Positions 35,032 through 43,135 of a DNA stretch of 64,000 nucleotides are shown here, in pieces. Each line of letters opens with the position of its first letter. The stretch's first letter is position 1. Below the pieces are notes generated by a model that saw nothing but the letters and a program-made list of their open reading frames with translations, ran no database searches and had not been told where the DNA came from. A program made the translations under genes and the position numbers. The DNA is from Selenomonadaceae bacterium (GTDB lineage: Bacteria; Bacillota; Negativicutes; Selenomonadales; Selenomonadaceae), in assembly GCA_017535925.1 (NCBI GenBank), contig JAFXTD010000020.1:1-64000 (forward strand), written 5' to 3'.

Positions 35032-36441
35032 TCAATACCTCGTTTTCGGTGCTTCATTTCTCGTCGGCTCATTGAATGGTTCGTTGACTTCGGGGACGGG
35101 TTGCCGTTCGATTATCGGTTCGTCAATCGCGGGTCTGTCGTTTGAAGTGGTTCGGTCGTTGTCATAGGTGCGTCTGTCGTTTGAAGTCGTGCGGTCGTTT
35201 TCGTAAGTCTGTCTGTCGTTTAAAGTTGTTCGGTCGTTTTCGTAAGTCTGTCTGTCTCTTGAAGTGGTTCGTTCGTTTTCATAAGTGCGCCTGTCGTTTG
35301 AAGTGGTTCGGTCGTTTTCGTAAGTCTGTCTGTCTCTTGAAGTCGGTCTGTCGTTTTCAAAAGTGCGGCGGGTTGTCCGCTCCTCCAAACTGCGTCGGCT
35401 TTCACGAACGGGCTTGCCTATGCTGACATCGTCGTCGGGCACGTCTTTGGCTCCGGAAGGAATCGATTCGTTGTATTCGCGAGCGGCTCTTTCAAAACGT
35501 TCTCTCAAATACGGGTCGACGGAAATTCCCAACGCGTCGGCGACGGAAATTCTCATCAGCTCCACGTCGGGTATCCAATAGCTTATATCGTCAATGTAAA
35601 GCGGGTAGCCCGGCACCATGTCGGTTTCAAGTCCGTTTTGTTGAGCGGCTTTGAGTGCGCCCGCCAATTCGAGGAGCTGCCTCAATGACATATCGGTTTC
35701 GACGGCGTCGATAATTTCGCGAACGATTTTCGGAATGCGCGGGACAATTTCGGGCGAAGTGACTTTATCCATGCAAGCCTCCATGAAAGCCTGTTGACGT
35801 TTGACGCGCCCGATATCTCCTTCCGAATCACGATAGCGCACGTAAGTCACGGCGGTCTTGCCGTCCATGTGCTGTTGACCGGGATAGAGGTCGATAACCA
35901 GTCCGCCGTTGTCGTCCCAAGGGTCTTCGTAAAACATGCGCTTTTCAACATCGATATCCACGCCGCCGATTGCGTCAATGATTTTTACGAAGCTGTTCGT
36001 GTCAATCAAAACGTAGTGGTCAATGTCAATGCCGAGAAAATTTTCGACGGTGGATTTGGAGAGGTCGACACCGCCGTAAGCGTAAGCCGCGTTGATTTTG
36101 TCGTAACCGAGCCCGCGAATTTTAACACGAGTATCACGCGGCACGGATAGGAGCGTTGCTTGGTCGAGGCGCGGGTCAATCGTTGCAATCATCATCGTAT
36201 CCGAACGCCCGACATCATCCTCGCGCTTGTCTACGCCCATGATTAAAACTATCGATTTGTCTTTGGCTTTTATGAGTTCTTCCTCTTTGTTGTTGACGAT
36301 TCGCCGCACGGGATTTTCATCGTCAAGCAGACTCGACGAAGCAAACATCGCGCCCGCCAATGCCGAAGCCGCAAAGCACAACACAAGGAAGATTATCGGC
36401 AAAATATTTCGTTTTGGTTTTTTCCGGTCGTTATTGTCCAA
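35032..36441 (-). CDS. LytR-CpsA-Psr (LCP) family protein with a 13-residue repeat tail
   Basis: 469 residues. One membrane anchor (about 13-35) precedes the LCP domain: IVLIMGVDKRED, GRSDTMMIATIDP, LLSVPRDTRVKI, GYDKINAAYAYGG and VTYVRYRDSEGDIGRVKRQQ, with the conserved Arg and Asp residues that bind lipid pyrophosphate. LCP enzymes attach glycopolymers to peptidoglycan or protein outside the membrane. The tail is hydrophilic and holds six 13-residue repeats (358-435) of RQTYENDRTTSND type, then a Pro/Glu-rich end. TTG start at 36441, 7 nt after GAGGG. It is the first gene of a five-gene series with its own extended -10 promoter. Confidence 0.9.
   Translation of the reverse strand: MDNNDRKKPKRNILPIIFLVLCFAASALAGAMFASSSLLDDENPVRRIVNNKEEELIKAKDKSIVLIMGVDKREDDVGRSDTMMIATIDPRLDQATLLSVPRDTRVKIRGLGYDKINAAYAYGGVDLSKSTVENFLGIDIDHYVLIDTNSFVKIIDAIGGVDIDVEKRMFYEDPWDDNGGLVIDLYPGQQHMDGKTAVTYVRYRDSEGDIGRVKRQQAFMEACMDKVTSPEIVPRIPKIVREIIDAVETDMSLRQLLELAGALKAAQQNGLETDMVPGYPLYIDDISYWIPDVELMRISVADALGISVDPYLRERFERAAREYNESIPSGAKDVPDDDVSIGKPVRESRRSLEERTTRRTFENDRPTSRDRQTYENDRTTSNDRRTYENERTTSRDRQTYENDRTTLNDRQTYENDRTTSNDRRTYDNDRTTSNDRPAIDEPIIERQPVPEVNEPFNEPTRNEAPKTRY
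35137..35370 (-). repeat. Six 39-bp coding repeats in the LCP gene
   Basis: Six units of 39 bp, each encoding R-x-T-[YF]-[ED]-N-x-R-x-T-x-x-D. Units differ at a few positions. Copy number could vary by recombination or slippage without shifting frame. Confidence 0.9.
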
Positions 36442-36476
36442 TGCAACACCCTCTAAGAAATTATTAAACGCCGCAA

Positions 36477-36485
36477 ATTATATCA
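36477..36485 (-). promoter_or_regulatory. Extended -10 promoter of the LCP operon
   Basis: On the minus strand TGA is followed directly by TATAAT (36482-36477), 35 bp upstream of the TTG start. It lies just downstream of the cbiE terminator, so LCP transcription appears independent of cbiE. Confidence 0.6.
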
Positions 36486-36491
36486 CAGCGC

Positions 36492-36521
36492 AAAAAAAAA
36501 ATCCGCCTTTCCTCGCGGGCG
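36492..36521 (-). terminator. Probable terminator of cbiE
   Basis: On the minus strand CGCC (36521-36518) pairs with GGCG (36507-36504), extendable by one G-T pair, followed by a run of about ten T (36501-36492). Confidence 0.5.
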
Positions 36522-36543
36522 AACGGAAAAATTTTTCGAACGG

Positions 36544-37167
36544 TCATTGAACGATTAATATGCAGTGCTTGACGGGTTCGGCTTGAGCGGCGGCGGCGAG
36601 GGTCGTCGTGAAAATTTTTTCGTCGGGGTAGGAAAGCTTTTCGCAAATCGTGACGGAAGAATTTTTTTCCCAACCGCACTCAAGCAAAATCTTCGAGACG
36701 GTCGAGGAATTGAATTCGGCATCCGTCAACAGTCCCAAAATTTTTCCCGCAGAATATTTCAAAGCCGCCCGCGCAGGTTGCCTCCCGTGAAAGCTCAAGA
36801 GTGTTGCGTCGTGCCAAGGCAAAGAAATTTTTGCAAAGGCGAGCTGCATTGCGCTGATTGAAGGAACAACTTCGATTGATTCGGGCGGAAAATTTTTTCG
36901 GAGCAGGTCAAGCATTGAGTAATAGCCGGGGTCTCCGCTGACCATGACAACGACATCGGCGATTAAAATTTTTTCGCGGATAAAATTCAGCGGCGCGTCG
37001 AGGTCGCGGGTTATCGCACAAGTTATCTGATTCGTCGAGGCAAATTGATTGAGCGCACGCCTCCCTCCGACCAAAAATTCAGCCGAACGAATTTTTTTCA
37101 GCGCGGCGGGCGAAATAAAATCTTCACTGCCCGGCCCGATTCCCGCAACGATAATTTTTTTTTCCAA
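36544..37167 (-). CDS. cbiE: CbiE-type cobalt-precorrin-7 C5-methyltransferase
   Basis: 207 residues. IIVAGIGPGSEDFISPAAL binds S-adenosylmethionine as in the tetrapyrrole methylase family; LVGGRRALNQF, VMVSGDPGYYSML and SISAMQLAFAKISLPWHDA follow. It acts late in corrin ring methylation. The decarboxylating CbiT/CobL part is absent here. TTG at 37167 has GAGG 8 nt upstream; an upstream TTG at 37194 would add 9 residues that include the RBS sequence. It stands alone between two divergent gene sets. Confidence 0.87.
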   Translation of the reverse strand: MEKKIIVAGIGPGSEDFISPAALKKIRSAEFLVGGRRALNQFASTNQITCAITRDLDAPLNFIREKILIADVVVMVSGDPGYYSMLDLLRKNFPPESIEVVPSISAMQLAFAKISLPWHDATLLSFHGRQPARAALKYSAGKILGLLTDAEFNSSTVSKILLECGWEKNSSVTICEKLSYPDEKIFTTTLAAAAQAEPVKHCILIVQ

Positions 37168-37221
37168 ACGATTCACCTCGCCCGAAATTTTCAACGAGCC
37201 GAAAATTTTTCCTGCCTTCGA

Positions 37222-37249
37222 TTGCGCAATTCATTTTTTGTAATATAAT
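37222..37249 (+). promoter_or_regulatory. Promoter of the kinase-vWA-PP2C-Hsp70 module
   Basis: TTGCGC (37222-37227), 16-bp spacer, perfect TATAAT (37244-37249), 28 bp before the kinase ATG. Confidence 0.65.
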
Positions 37250-37277
37250 TAATCGGAAATTTTATGGAGGTGAGGTT

Positions 37278-38597
37278 ATGGCAGAGTTTGTGCCCTTGAC
37301 AAAAAATCAGCGAATCGATTTGGCTGACGGACGAACGATTATCGTAACGGATAAATTGGGCGACGGCGGACAGGGAATTGTTTATCGCGTTCGATACGAC
37401 GACACGGGCGAGGAGCGTGCGTTGAAATGGTTTTTTATCGGCTACATAGAAGAGCCTCGAAAATTTTACAATCGCCTTGAATCGAACATAAAGAGCGGTG
37501 CGCCGTCGGAGGCATTCGTTTGGCCGGAACAACTTACAAAATACGTCGACGATGAACCTTTCGGCTACGTCATGAAAATTTTCCCGAAGGGCTACGAAAG
37601 TTTTTCAAAATATTTGTTGGCGCGAGTGAATTTCAAAAATGCCGCCGCAATGGTCGACGCCGCTTTGAATATAGTTTCCGCGTTCAAGTCTCTGCACCTC
37701 AAAGGCTACAATTATCAAGACCTCAACGACGGAAATTTTTCAATCAATCCTCTCAACGGCAAGGTTTTAATCTGCGACAATGACAACGTCGTCGGGCACG
37801 GTTGTCATTCGGGCATCATGGGCAAGGCTCGTTACATGGCTCCCGAAGTCGTGCGCGGCGAAAAGCAACCCGACGTTGATACCGACAGATATTCTTTGGC
37901 GGTCGTGTTGTTCATGTTGCTTATCGGCGACCACCCGCTCGAAGGCAAGCGGACAAATTATCCCGTCTTGACAAACAAATATGACAAGAGGATTTTCGGG
38001 ACGGAGCCTTTGTTCATCTTCGACGAAAAAGATTCTTCAAACGCGCCGCATCCTCTGATTCATCGAAATGCTTTGAACATGTGGAATATTTTTCCGAGCT
38101 TCGTGAAAAAAGCTTTTCAACAGTCGTTCGGTCAAGAAAGTTTGCTTCAAGGAAAAAATCGCCTTCTGGAAAATGAATGGTTCAATATTTTGGTGCGCTT
38201 GAAGAGTTCGATTGTCCGTTGTCCTCATTGCGGCGAGGAAATGTTTTTGGAAAGTGACAAGGCTTCGCTCTGTCAAGCTTGCAAAAAATCTGTTAAGGCA
38301 GCGGGTTACCTCAACTTCTCAAAGCGCGCCAATCGCGAAGTGACCGTTCCGATTTTCAAAGGAGCCGTGCTTTACGATTATCATATGAATTCTTCTTCGG
38401 AGGATTTCGATACGGAGGCCGCCGTCATTTTGGAAAAGCCCGGCAAATTCGGTTTGAAGAACAATTCAAATTACAAGTGGCTTGTCACGGCACCCGACGG
38501 CAGAACTTTTGCGCGACAGCCCGGCGATACTCAATTGCTTGTTGCAAATTGTAAAATCGATTTCGAAAAAAATACCGCGACCGTCGTCGTCAACTGA
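37278..38597 (+). CDS. Ser/Thr protein kinase with C-terminal zinc ribbon
   Basis: 439 residues. Kinase domain about 20-300: Gly-rich loop LGDGGQGIVYRV, ATP Lys50 in RALKWF, catalytic loop YQDLNDGN (Asp148, Asn153), metal site ICDND (Asp167 in place of DFG) and MAPEV. A C4 zinc ribbon follows (Cys315, 318, 332, 335), then a beta-rich domain of about 90 residues ending the protein, possibly OB-fold or FHA-like. No membrane segment, so it is cytosolic. GGAGG/GAGG precede the ATG. It is the first gene of the module; the vWA gene follows 15 bp downstream. Confidence 0.87.
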   Translation: MAEFVPLTKNQRIDLADGRTIIVTDKLGDGGQGIVYRVRYDDTGEERALKWFFIGYIEEPRKFYNRLESNIKSGAPSEAFVWPEQLTKYVDDEPFGYVMKIFPKGYESFSKYLLARVNFKNAAAMVDAALNIVSAFKSLHLKGYNYQDLNDGNFSINPLNGKVLICDNDNVVGHGCHSGIMGKARYMAPEVVRGEKQPDVDTDRYSLAVVLFMLLIGDHPLEGKRTNYPVLTNKYDKRIFGTEPLFIFDEKDSSNAPHPLIHRNALNMWNIFPSFVKKAFQQSFGQESLLQGKNRLLENEWFNILVRLKSSIVRCPHCGEEMFLESDKASLCQACKKSVKAAGYLNFSKRANREVTVPIFKGAVLYDYHMNSSSEDFDTEAAVILEKPGKFGLKNNSNYKWLVTAPDGRTFARQPGDTQLLVANCKIDFEKNTATVVVN

Positions 38598-38612
38598 AGG
38601 AGGAAAAATTTT

Positions 38613-39356
38613 ATGGGAATGTTGGACAAGGTTGAAATTGCTCGCAAGATGTGCTCCGTGATTTTTTTGCTCGACACTTCGGGCAGCATGTCCGGTGCGC
38701 CAATCGGGGCGGTCAATGACGCGATAAAAAATGTTTTGCCGGAATTGATTTCCATGAACGATTCCAATCCCGACAACGAAATTAAAATCGCCATCATGAC
38801 TTTCGATTACGAGGCAAAATGGGTGCTCGGCGAAACGGAACTGCTTGCCCCCGAAGACGTTCAAAGTTATTGGAAAGACTTGGACGCGAACGGATACACT
38901 TCCATGGGCGCGGCGTTCAGAGCCTTGAACGAAAAACTTTCCGTCTCTCACGGCTTCATGAAACGTGCTTCGGGTTCGGTTGCGCCGGTATTATTTTTGC
39001 TTTCGGACGGCGAGCCCACAGACGATTACAAATCGGGTTTGCAGGAGCTTCAAAAGAACGGCTGGTATAAAATCGCAGTGAGAGTGGCGGTCGGCTACGG
39101 CGATTTCAACGAACAGATTTTACGCGAGTTCACCGGCAACGAGGGCACCGTTTTGAGCACGAGCGACCCGAATTCTCTGCGCGATACAATCAGATTCGTT
39201 GCGGTTACCTCGTCAAGAGTGGCAAGTCAAGGCGGCAACGTCTCGACCGACGCTGACATTGCCAATCCCGACGACAACACTCAAAAAGTAGCCGATGTCC
39301 TTCAAAATCAAGGCGGCTTGCTCAATGCCACATTGGATGCCGGCGACAATTTCTGA
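38613..39356 (+). CDS. vWA-domain protein (TerY-like) with complete MIDAS
   Basis: 247 residues. A vWA fold with DTSGSMSG (Asp21, Ser23, Ser25), Thr96 in GYTSMG and Asp132 in LSDGEPTDD gives an intact metal-ion-dependent adhesion site. No signal peptide or membrane helix, so it acts in the cytosol. TerY-type vWA proteins occur with PP2C phosphatases and kinases in tellurite/stress-linked loci. Low-complexity C-terminal ~40 residues, rich in Asn, Asp and Gln. GGAGG precedes the ATG. A strong terminator hairpin lies between this gene and the PP2C gene. Confidence 0.88.
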   Translation: MGMLDKVEIARKMCSVIFLLDTSGSMSGAPIGAVNDAIKNVLPELISMNDSNPDNEIKIAIMTFDYEAKWVLGETELLAPEDVQSYWKDLDANGYTSMGAAFRALNEKLSVSHGFMKRASGSVAPVLFLLSDGEPTDDYKSGLQELQKNGWYKIAVRVAVGYGDFNEQILREFTGNEGTVLSTSDPNSLRDTIRFVAVTSSRVASQGGNVSTDADIANPDDNTQKVADVLQNQGGLLNATLDAGDNF

Positions 39357-39389
39357 TTGAAAAATTTTTCGACGCTTGAATAAAAATTA

Positions 39390-39422
39390 ATCCCTTGAAA
39401 AAATTTTTTCAGGGGATTTTTC
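39390..39422 (+). terminator. Strong hairpin terminator or attenuator inside the module
   Basis: ATCCCTTGAAAAAA (39390-39403) pairs over 14 bp (one G-T) with TTTTTTCAGGGGAT (39404-39417), then T5. It should reduce read-through from kinase-vWA into PP2C-GrpE-Hsp70. Confidence 0.75.
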
Positions 39423-39453
39423 TAGGCGCGAAATAAAAGGAGCGTGAGCTTAA

Positions 39454-40650
39454 ATGAAATTCAAAATGTTCGCCGCGACGGTTCACGGGAAAAAATATTT
39501 CGAACGCAATTTGCCTTGCCAAGACAGCTCCGACGTTTTGAAATTCGACGGCGTGCAGATTGTTGCCGTTGCCGACGGACATGGCGGCAAAGATTATTTC
39601 CGCAGCGATACGGGCGCGAAACTTGCCGTGTCGATTGCCTTTGAGCAGATAAAAATTTTTTGCAATGAACTTTCAGCCGAAGAACGTTTCTCCGAAAGCG
39701 GCATAAAAAATTTTGAGTTGAGACTTTGGGATAAGTGGCGCGAGGCGGTCAAAAAAGATTGGGACGAGCAGCTTGCGAATATGACTGCGGAACCGCGTTG
39801 GCAAAGTGTCAGCGACAAATACAAGGCGCGATTCACTTCCGACGAAAAATATATTCCCGTTGCTTACGGTACAACTTTAATTTGCGCGGTGTCGATAGGT
39901 TCGCAGGTTTTGATTTTTCAAATCGGTGACGGCAGTTGCGTTGTCTTGCAGAGAAACGGCGAATTTAAAATCCCCGTGCCGCCCGACGCCGAAAACTTCG
40001 CCAACGTGACCTCCTCGCTCTGTGACGAAGACGCTTACAAAAAATTTCGTCACGTCGTCTTGGATTGCGCGGAGGATTCGCCGCTTGCGCCCGTTGCAAT
40101 TTTTTTGAGCACCGACGGGCTTGACGATTGCTGGCCGATTTTTGAAAACGAAAAGCACTTGTACAAATTTTACGGCGAAGTGATTCTCGACAACATTATA
40201 AGCAACAGCTTTGCTTCGACGGAAAAAGAAGTGCGCGAGGAGCTTTTGCCCTACATGACGGAGCACGGCAGCAACGACGATATTTCTTTGGCTTATCTCG
40301 TGACGAAGGATTTGAATTTACTCGGACGAACTCTCGGCAAAGAAATTTCCGACCCAATCAAAATGAAAGAACCGCTTTCCGTCATGAAAAGCAACCTCGA
40401 AAAGCTGAAGCTGAATCACGAAAAAATGAAAAAAGTTGTGGAAGACACGCAACCGCAAGTTAAGCAACAAGCCGAACAAGCCCGCGAAAAACTTTTGCCC
40501 GCTTGGTGGGAAGAAAGGAGAATCAAACATGATGGACAGTCTTGGAATTTACAACGAGGCTCTCTTATTCGCGAAGAACAATCCGCCGGGAGCCTATTTA
40601 AATCTTCGGAGAAATTATTACCTTCAACTGGTGACGACGACTTTTTATGA
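39454..40650 (+). CDS. PP2C-family Ser/Thr phosphatase
   Basis: 398 residues. The metal site DGHGG (Asp41), YGTTL, QIGDGSC, STDGLDD (Asp221) and GSNDDIS (Asp275-276) are all present, so it should be catalytically active. A helical, charged segment (about 300-350) follows the domain. The last ~40 residues (from about 359) are encoded in the 122 bp that overlap the start of the next gene in another frame, and look like an out-of-frame extension caused by loss of an earlier stop. It would reverse phosphorylation by the module kinase. Confidence 0.88.
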   Translation: MKFKMFAATVHGKKYFERNLPCQDSSDVLKFDGVQIVAVADGHGGKDYFRSDTGAKLAVSIAFEQIKIFCNELSAEERFSESGIKNFELRLWDKWREAVKKDWDEQLANMTAEPRWQSVSDKYKARFTSDEKYIPVAYGTTLICAVSIGSQVLIFQIGDGSCVVLQRNGEFKIPVPPDAENFANVTSSLCDEDAYKKFRHVVLDCAEDSPLAPVAIFLSTDGLDDCWPIFENEKHLYKFYGEVILDNIISNSFASTEKEVREELLPYMTEHGSNDDISLAYLVTKDLNLLGRTLGKEISDPIKMKEPLSVMKSNLEKLKLNHEKMKKVVEDTQPQVKQQAEQAREKLLPAWWEERRIKHDGQSWNLQRGSLIREEQSAGSLFKSSEKLLPSTGDDDFL

Positions 40651-41602
40651 GCTGACCGTAAAAAAAACTTCGCCGCTTATTTCTGCTATATGTCGAGTGT
40701 ATCGCATAGAGTTGCCGCTCAAAAATTTTTCAATGACGCCCGTGCAAGCGACTTTCAATTTGCATACGAGCTTTGATTTGCTTGTTATCGTTTACGGATT
40801 GAATCTTGCCTTTTTGAAAAATCTCGGCTCTTGTTCGGAAGTGTTTGACGCCAATGCCGAAAGTATTTTTAACGGAGTTCCTTTGCCGGAAAAAAATTTT
40901 CGTGATTTGTTGGAAAACTTGACGAAGCTGGATGAGAATTTCGGAAAAATTTTCGCCGTGAGAATCGAACGCGTTGAGGTTCCCGTCGAAAAAATTATTG
41001 AGGTTGAAAAGCGCGTAGAGGTGCCCGTCGAAAAATTTTCCGACGAACAGGACAAAGATTTGATTCAAAGCTTGAAAGCCCTCGCCGATAATCGACACGC
41101 CGAAAACGAAAAGATTATTGGCGAAATAAACAAAGTGCAGCGTGACCTTCAAGAGGAATTGCCTCGCCTGCAAAACACGCTGAAAACAATCGCGGACATT
41201 CGTGACGGGCTGGAGTTTAATACATTGGAGGAGCCGATAAATCAGCTGCTTCAACTTTTCGACATGATTAATGAAACGGCGCAAAGACATCCTCAAGAAG
41301 ACAGGCAAAAAGGTTACGACAATCTTATCAGGCGTTGCAGAAGATTTTCGGATTACGTGGAGCAGTCGCTGGAAATGCTCGGCGCGAAGATTATCAAAGA
41401 AACAAATATTTTGTTCGACCCTTCCAAGCATACGGCAACGAACACCGCCCGCCCGTCAAACGCCGCGAAGGTTTCCAAAATTTTGAGCGTCGGTTTAATC
41501 TTCAAAGATTTGGTTCTTCGCAAGGCTGAAGTCGAGGTTATCGAGCCCGCTGTAATTTCGCAAGAAAATTATTTGGCGATACGGAAAAGTTTTGGGAGGT
41601 AA
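40529..41602 (+). CDS. GrpE-like nucleotide-exchange protein with N-terminal domain and coiled coil
   Basis: 357 residues. The last ~100 residues match the GrpE pattern: LEMLGAKIIKE, LFDPSKH (296-301) and VGLIFKDLVLRKAEVEV (321-337), the beta-wing side that opens the Hsp70 nucleotide cleft. A coiled coil (about 140-240) includes the doubled segment VEVPVEK. The first ~135 residues form a separate helical domain I do not recognise. Ordinary GrpE is ~190 residues and lacks that part. AAAGGAG lies 8 nt before the ATG at 40529. The dedicated Hsp70 gene follows 6 bp downstream, supporting partnership. The 5' end overlaps the PP2C gene by 122 bp. Confidence 0.78.
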   Translation: MMDSLGIYNEALLFAKNNPPGAYLNLRRNYYLQLVTTTFYELTVKKTSPLISAICRVYRIELPLKNFSMTPVQATFNLHTSFDLLVIVYGLNLAFLKNLGSCSEVFDANAESIFNGVPLPEKNFRDLLENLTKLDENFGKIFAVRIERVEVPVEKIIEVEKRVEVPVEKFSDEQDKDLIQSLKALADNRHAENEKIIGEINKVQRDLQEELPRLQNTLKTIADIRDGLEFNTLEEPINQLLQLFDMINETAQRHPQEDRQKGYDNLIRRCRRFSDYVEQSLEMLGAKIIKETNILFDPSKHTATNTARPSNAAKVSKILSVGLIFKDLVLRKAEVEVIEPAVISQENYLAIRKSFGR

Positions 41603-41608
41603 ATTTTC

Positions 41609-43072
41609 ATGAAGATAGGAATTGATTTCGGCACGAGCTTTTCTTTGCCCGCCGCATTGATAAACAACACGCCTTCCACTCTTTTGTCAAGCGGTCAATA
41701 CGGTTTGCCTTCGGTCTTTTATTTCGACAGAGGGCTTGGCGTTTTGATTGGCAACCCCGCCGAAGACCAAGGCAGCCGCCATCCCGAAAACGTCGTCCGC
41801 AACGTGAAAATGGAAATCAGCAATCCCGACAAAAAAGAGTTTAAGCTTGACGGTAAAACTTTCAGCAAGAAACAAATCGTCGGGCACATCTTCCGCGAAA
41901 TAAAACGTGTTGCGCTTGAGGGCATTGAGTATAAGCAACTTGTTTCTCAAAAGATTGACGGCGCGGTCGTTTCCGTTCCGGCAGCCTTCACTCTTCGCGA
42001 ACTGAATCTTATTCGAGACGCCGCGCAGGAAGAGGCAGGCTTAAATGTTTTGGGTTTCATTCGCGAGCCGGTAGCTGCTGCCATTTCCTACTTCAACGCG
42101 CCCGGTTCCTCTGACGAAAAGACGATTTTGGTTTACGACTTGGGCGGCGGCACTTGCGACGTTGCGATTGTTCGTTCCGATAAAAATTCCAAAGAGTGGT
42201 ACAAGGTCATTGATTCGGATATGAAACGAATCGGCGGCAGGGATTGGGATAAACTTCTCGGCGAATTGATTAAGCGCAAGTGTCGTGAGCAGGAACCTTA
42301 CATCAAATTCAATGCGCGGGCAGAAAATAAAATTTTAAAAGCGGCGATTAACGCCAAGCATAATCTTTCGAAGCTGGACAGATACAGTTCATACATTGAA
42401 ATCGGCGGCGACGATTACGACTTTGAAATAACGCGGGCGGAATTTGAAAAGATAACCTCCGAGCTTTTGCAAGAGACGATGAAAATTGTCGAGAACCTCA
42501 AAAGCAAATGCGCGACCAAAATTGATTATATCGTTTGCGTGGGCGGCAGTTCCAATATGCCTCAAGTTCGCAAAGCCTTCGAGAAAAATTATCCCGACAT
42601 TGAAATAAAAGTTTACGAGCCGGAAAAAGCAATCGCATTAGGCGCGGCGATTTATGCCGAGCATTTGAAAGAGGAATATTTCCTTCGCGACATCTGCAAA
42701 TTTTCTTACGGCGCACGGTACGTTCAAAATTTCGCCAAGTACAAAGATTGGAATCGCCTCAGAATTTACAACATCATTTACAAAGGCGACGCCCTGCCTG
42801 TGAGCGGCGAATCGACTTCCTACAAAATTGAAGACGGACAAAGTTCAACTTACATTGCGATTTACGAATCTGAATGCAAGGACAAAATTTATTTGCCGGA
42901 AGAAGGCACGCATATCGGCGAAATTGAAATTCGCGGGCTTCGCGACAGCAAAGAGGACGACGAAACTCTTTTGACAATGACGATTGACAGGAGCGGGCTC
43001 ATGCAACTTAAAGCGGTCGACAAGCGCACGGGAAAATCGGCGAACGTTGAGATTCAGCTCAAAGATTATTAA
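41609..43072 (+). CDS. Hsp70-family (DnaK-like) ATPase lacking the lid
   Basis: 487 residues. Actin-fold ATPase: phosphate-1 GIDFGTSFS, REPVAAAISYF, phosphate-2 VYDLGGGTCDVAIV (175-188) and VCVGGSSNMPQV. A short beta-rich substrate-binding-like region follows (about 385-487), but the helical lid of DnaK (~120 residues) is absent. It is a specialised paralog rather than the housekeeping DnaK. GGAGG stands upstream of the ATG. With the GrpE-like protein it forms a private chaperone pair for the kinase/phosphatase/vWA set. Confidence 0.9.
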   Translation: MKIGIDFGTSFSLPAALINNTPSTLLSSGQYGLPSVFYFDRGLGVLIGNPAEDQGSRHPENVVRNVKMEISNPDKKEFKLDGKTFSKKQIVGHIFREIKRVALEGIEYKQLVSQKIDGAVVSVPAAFTLRELNLIRDAAQEEAGLNVLGFIREPVAAAISYFNAPGSSDEKTILVYDLGGGTCDVAIVRSDKNSKEWYKVIDSDMKRIGGRDWDKLLGELIKRKCREQEPYIKFNARAENKILKAAINAKHNLSKLDRYSSYIEIGGDDYDFEITRAEFEKITSELLQETMKIVENLKSKCATKIDYIVCVGGSSNMPQVRKAFEKNYPDIEIKVYEPEKAIALGAAIYAEHLKEEYFLRDICKFSYGARYVQNFAKYKDWNRLRIYNIIYKGDALPVSGESTSYKIEDGQSSTYIAIYESECKDKIYLPEEGTHIGEIEIRGLRDSKEDDETLLTMTIDRSGLMQLKAVDKRTGKSANVEIQLKDY

Positions 43073-43135
43073 GGTAGGAAATTTTTTGCGCGGCGTCGAA
43101 ATATCAGCTGAAATTTTTTTACGGAGGTTGAACTT

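Noticed and set aside
35137-35370. CRISPR-like array of 39-bp units
   Set aside because: Units are contiguous with no spacers and encode an in-frame peptide repeat of the LCP protein.
37168-37277. Cobalamin riboswitch upstream of cbiE or the kinase gene
   Set aside because: The gap is only 110 bp and lacks a recognisable B12-box; none was seen upstream of cbiB either.
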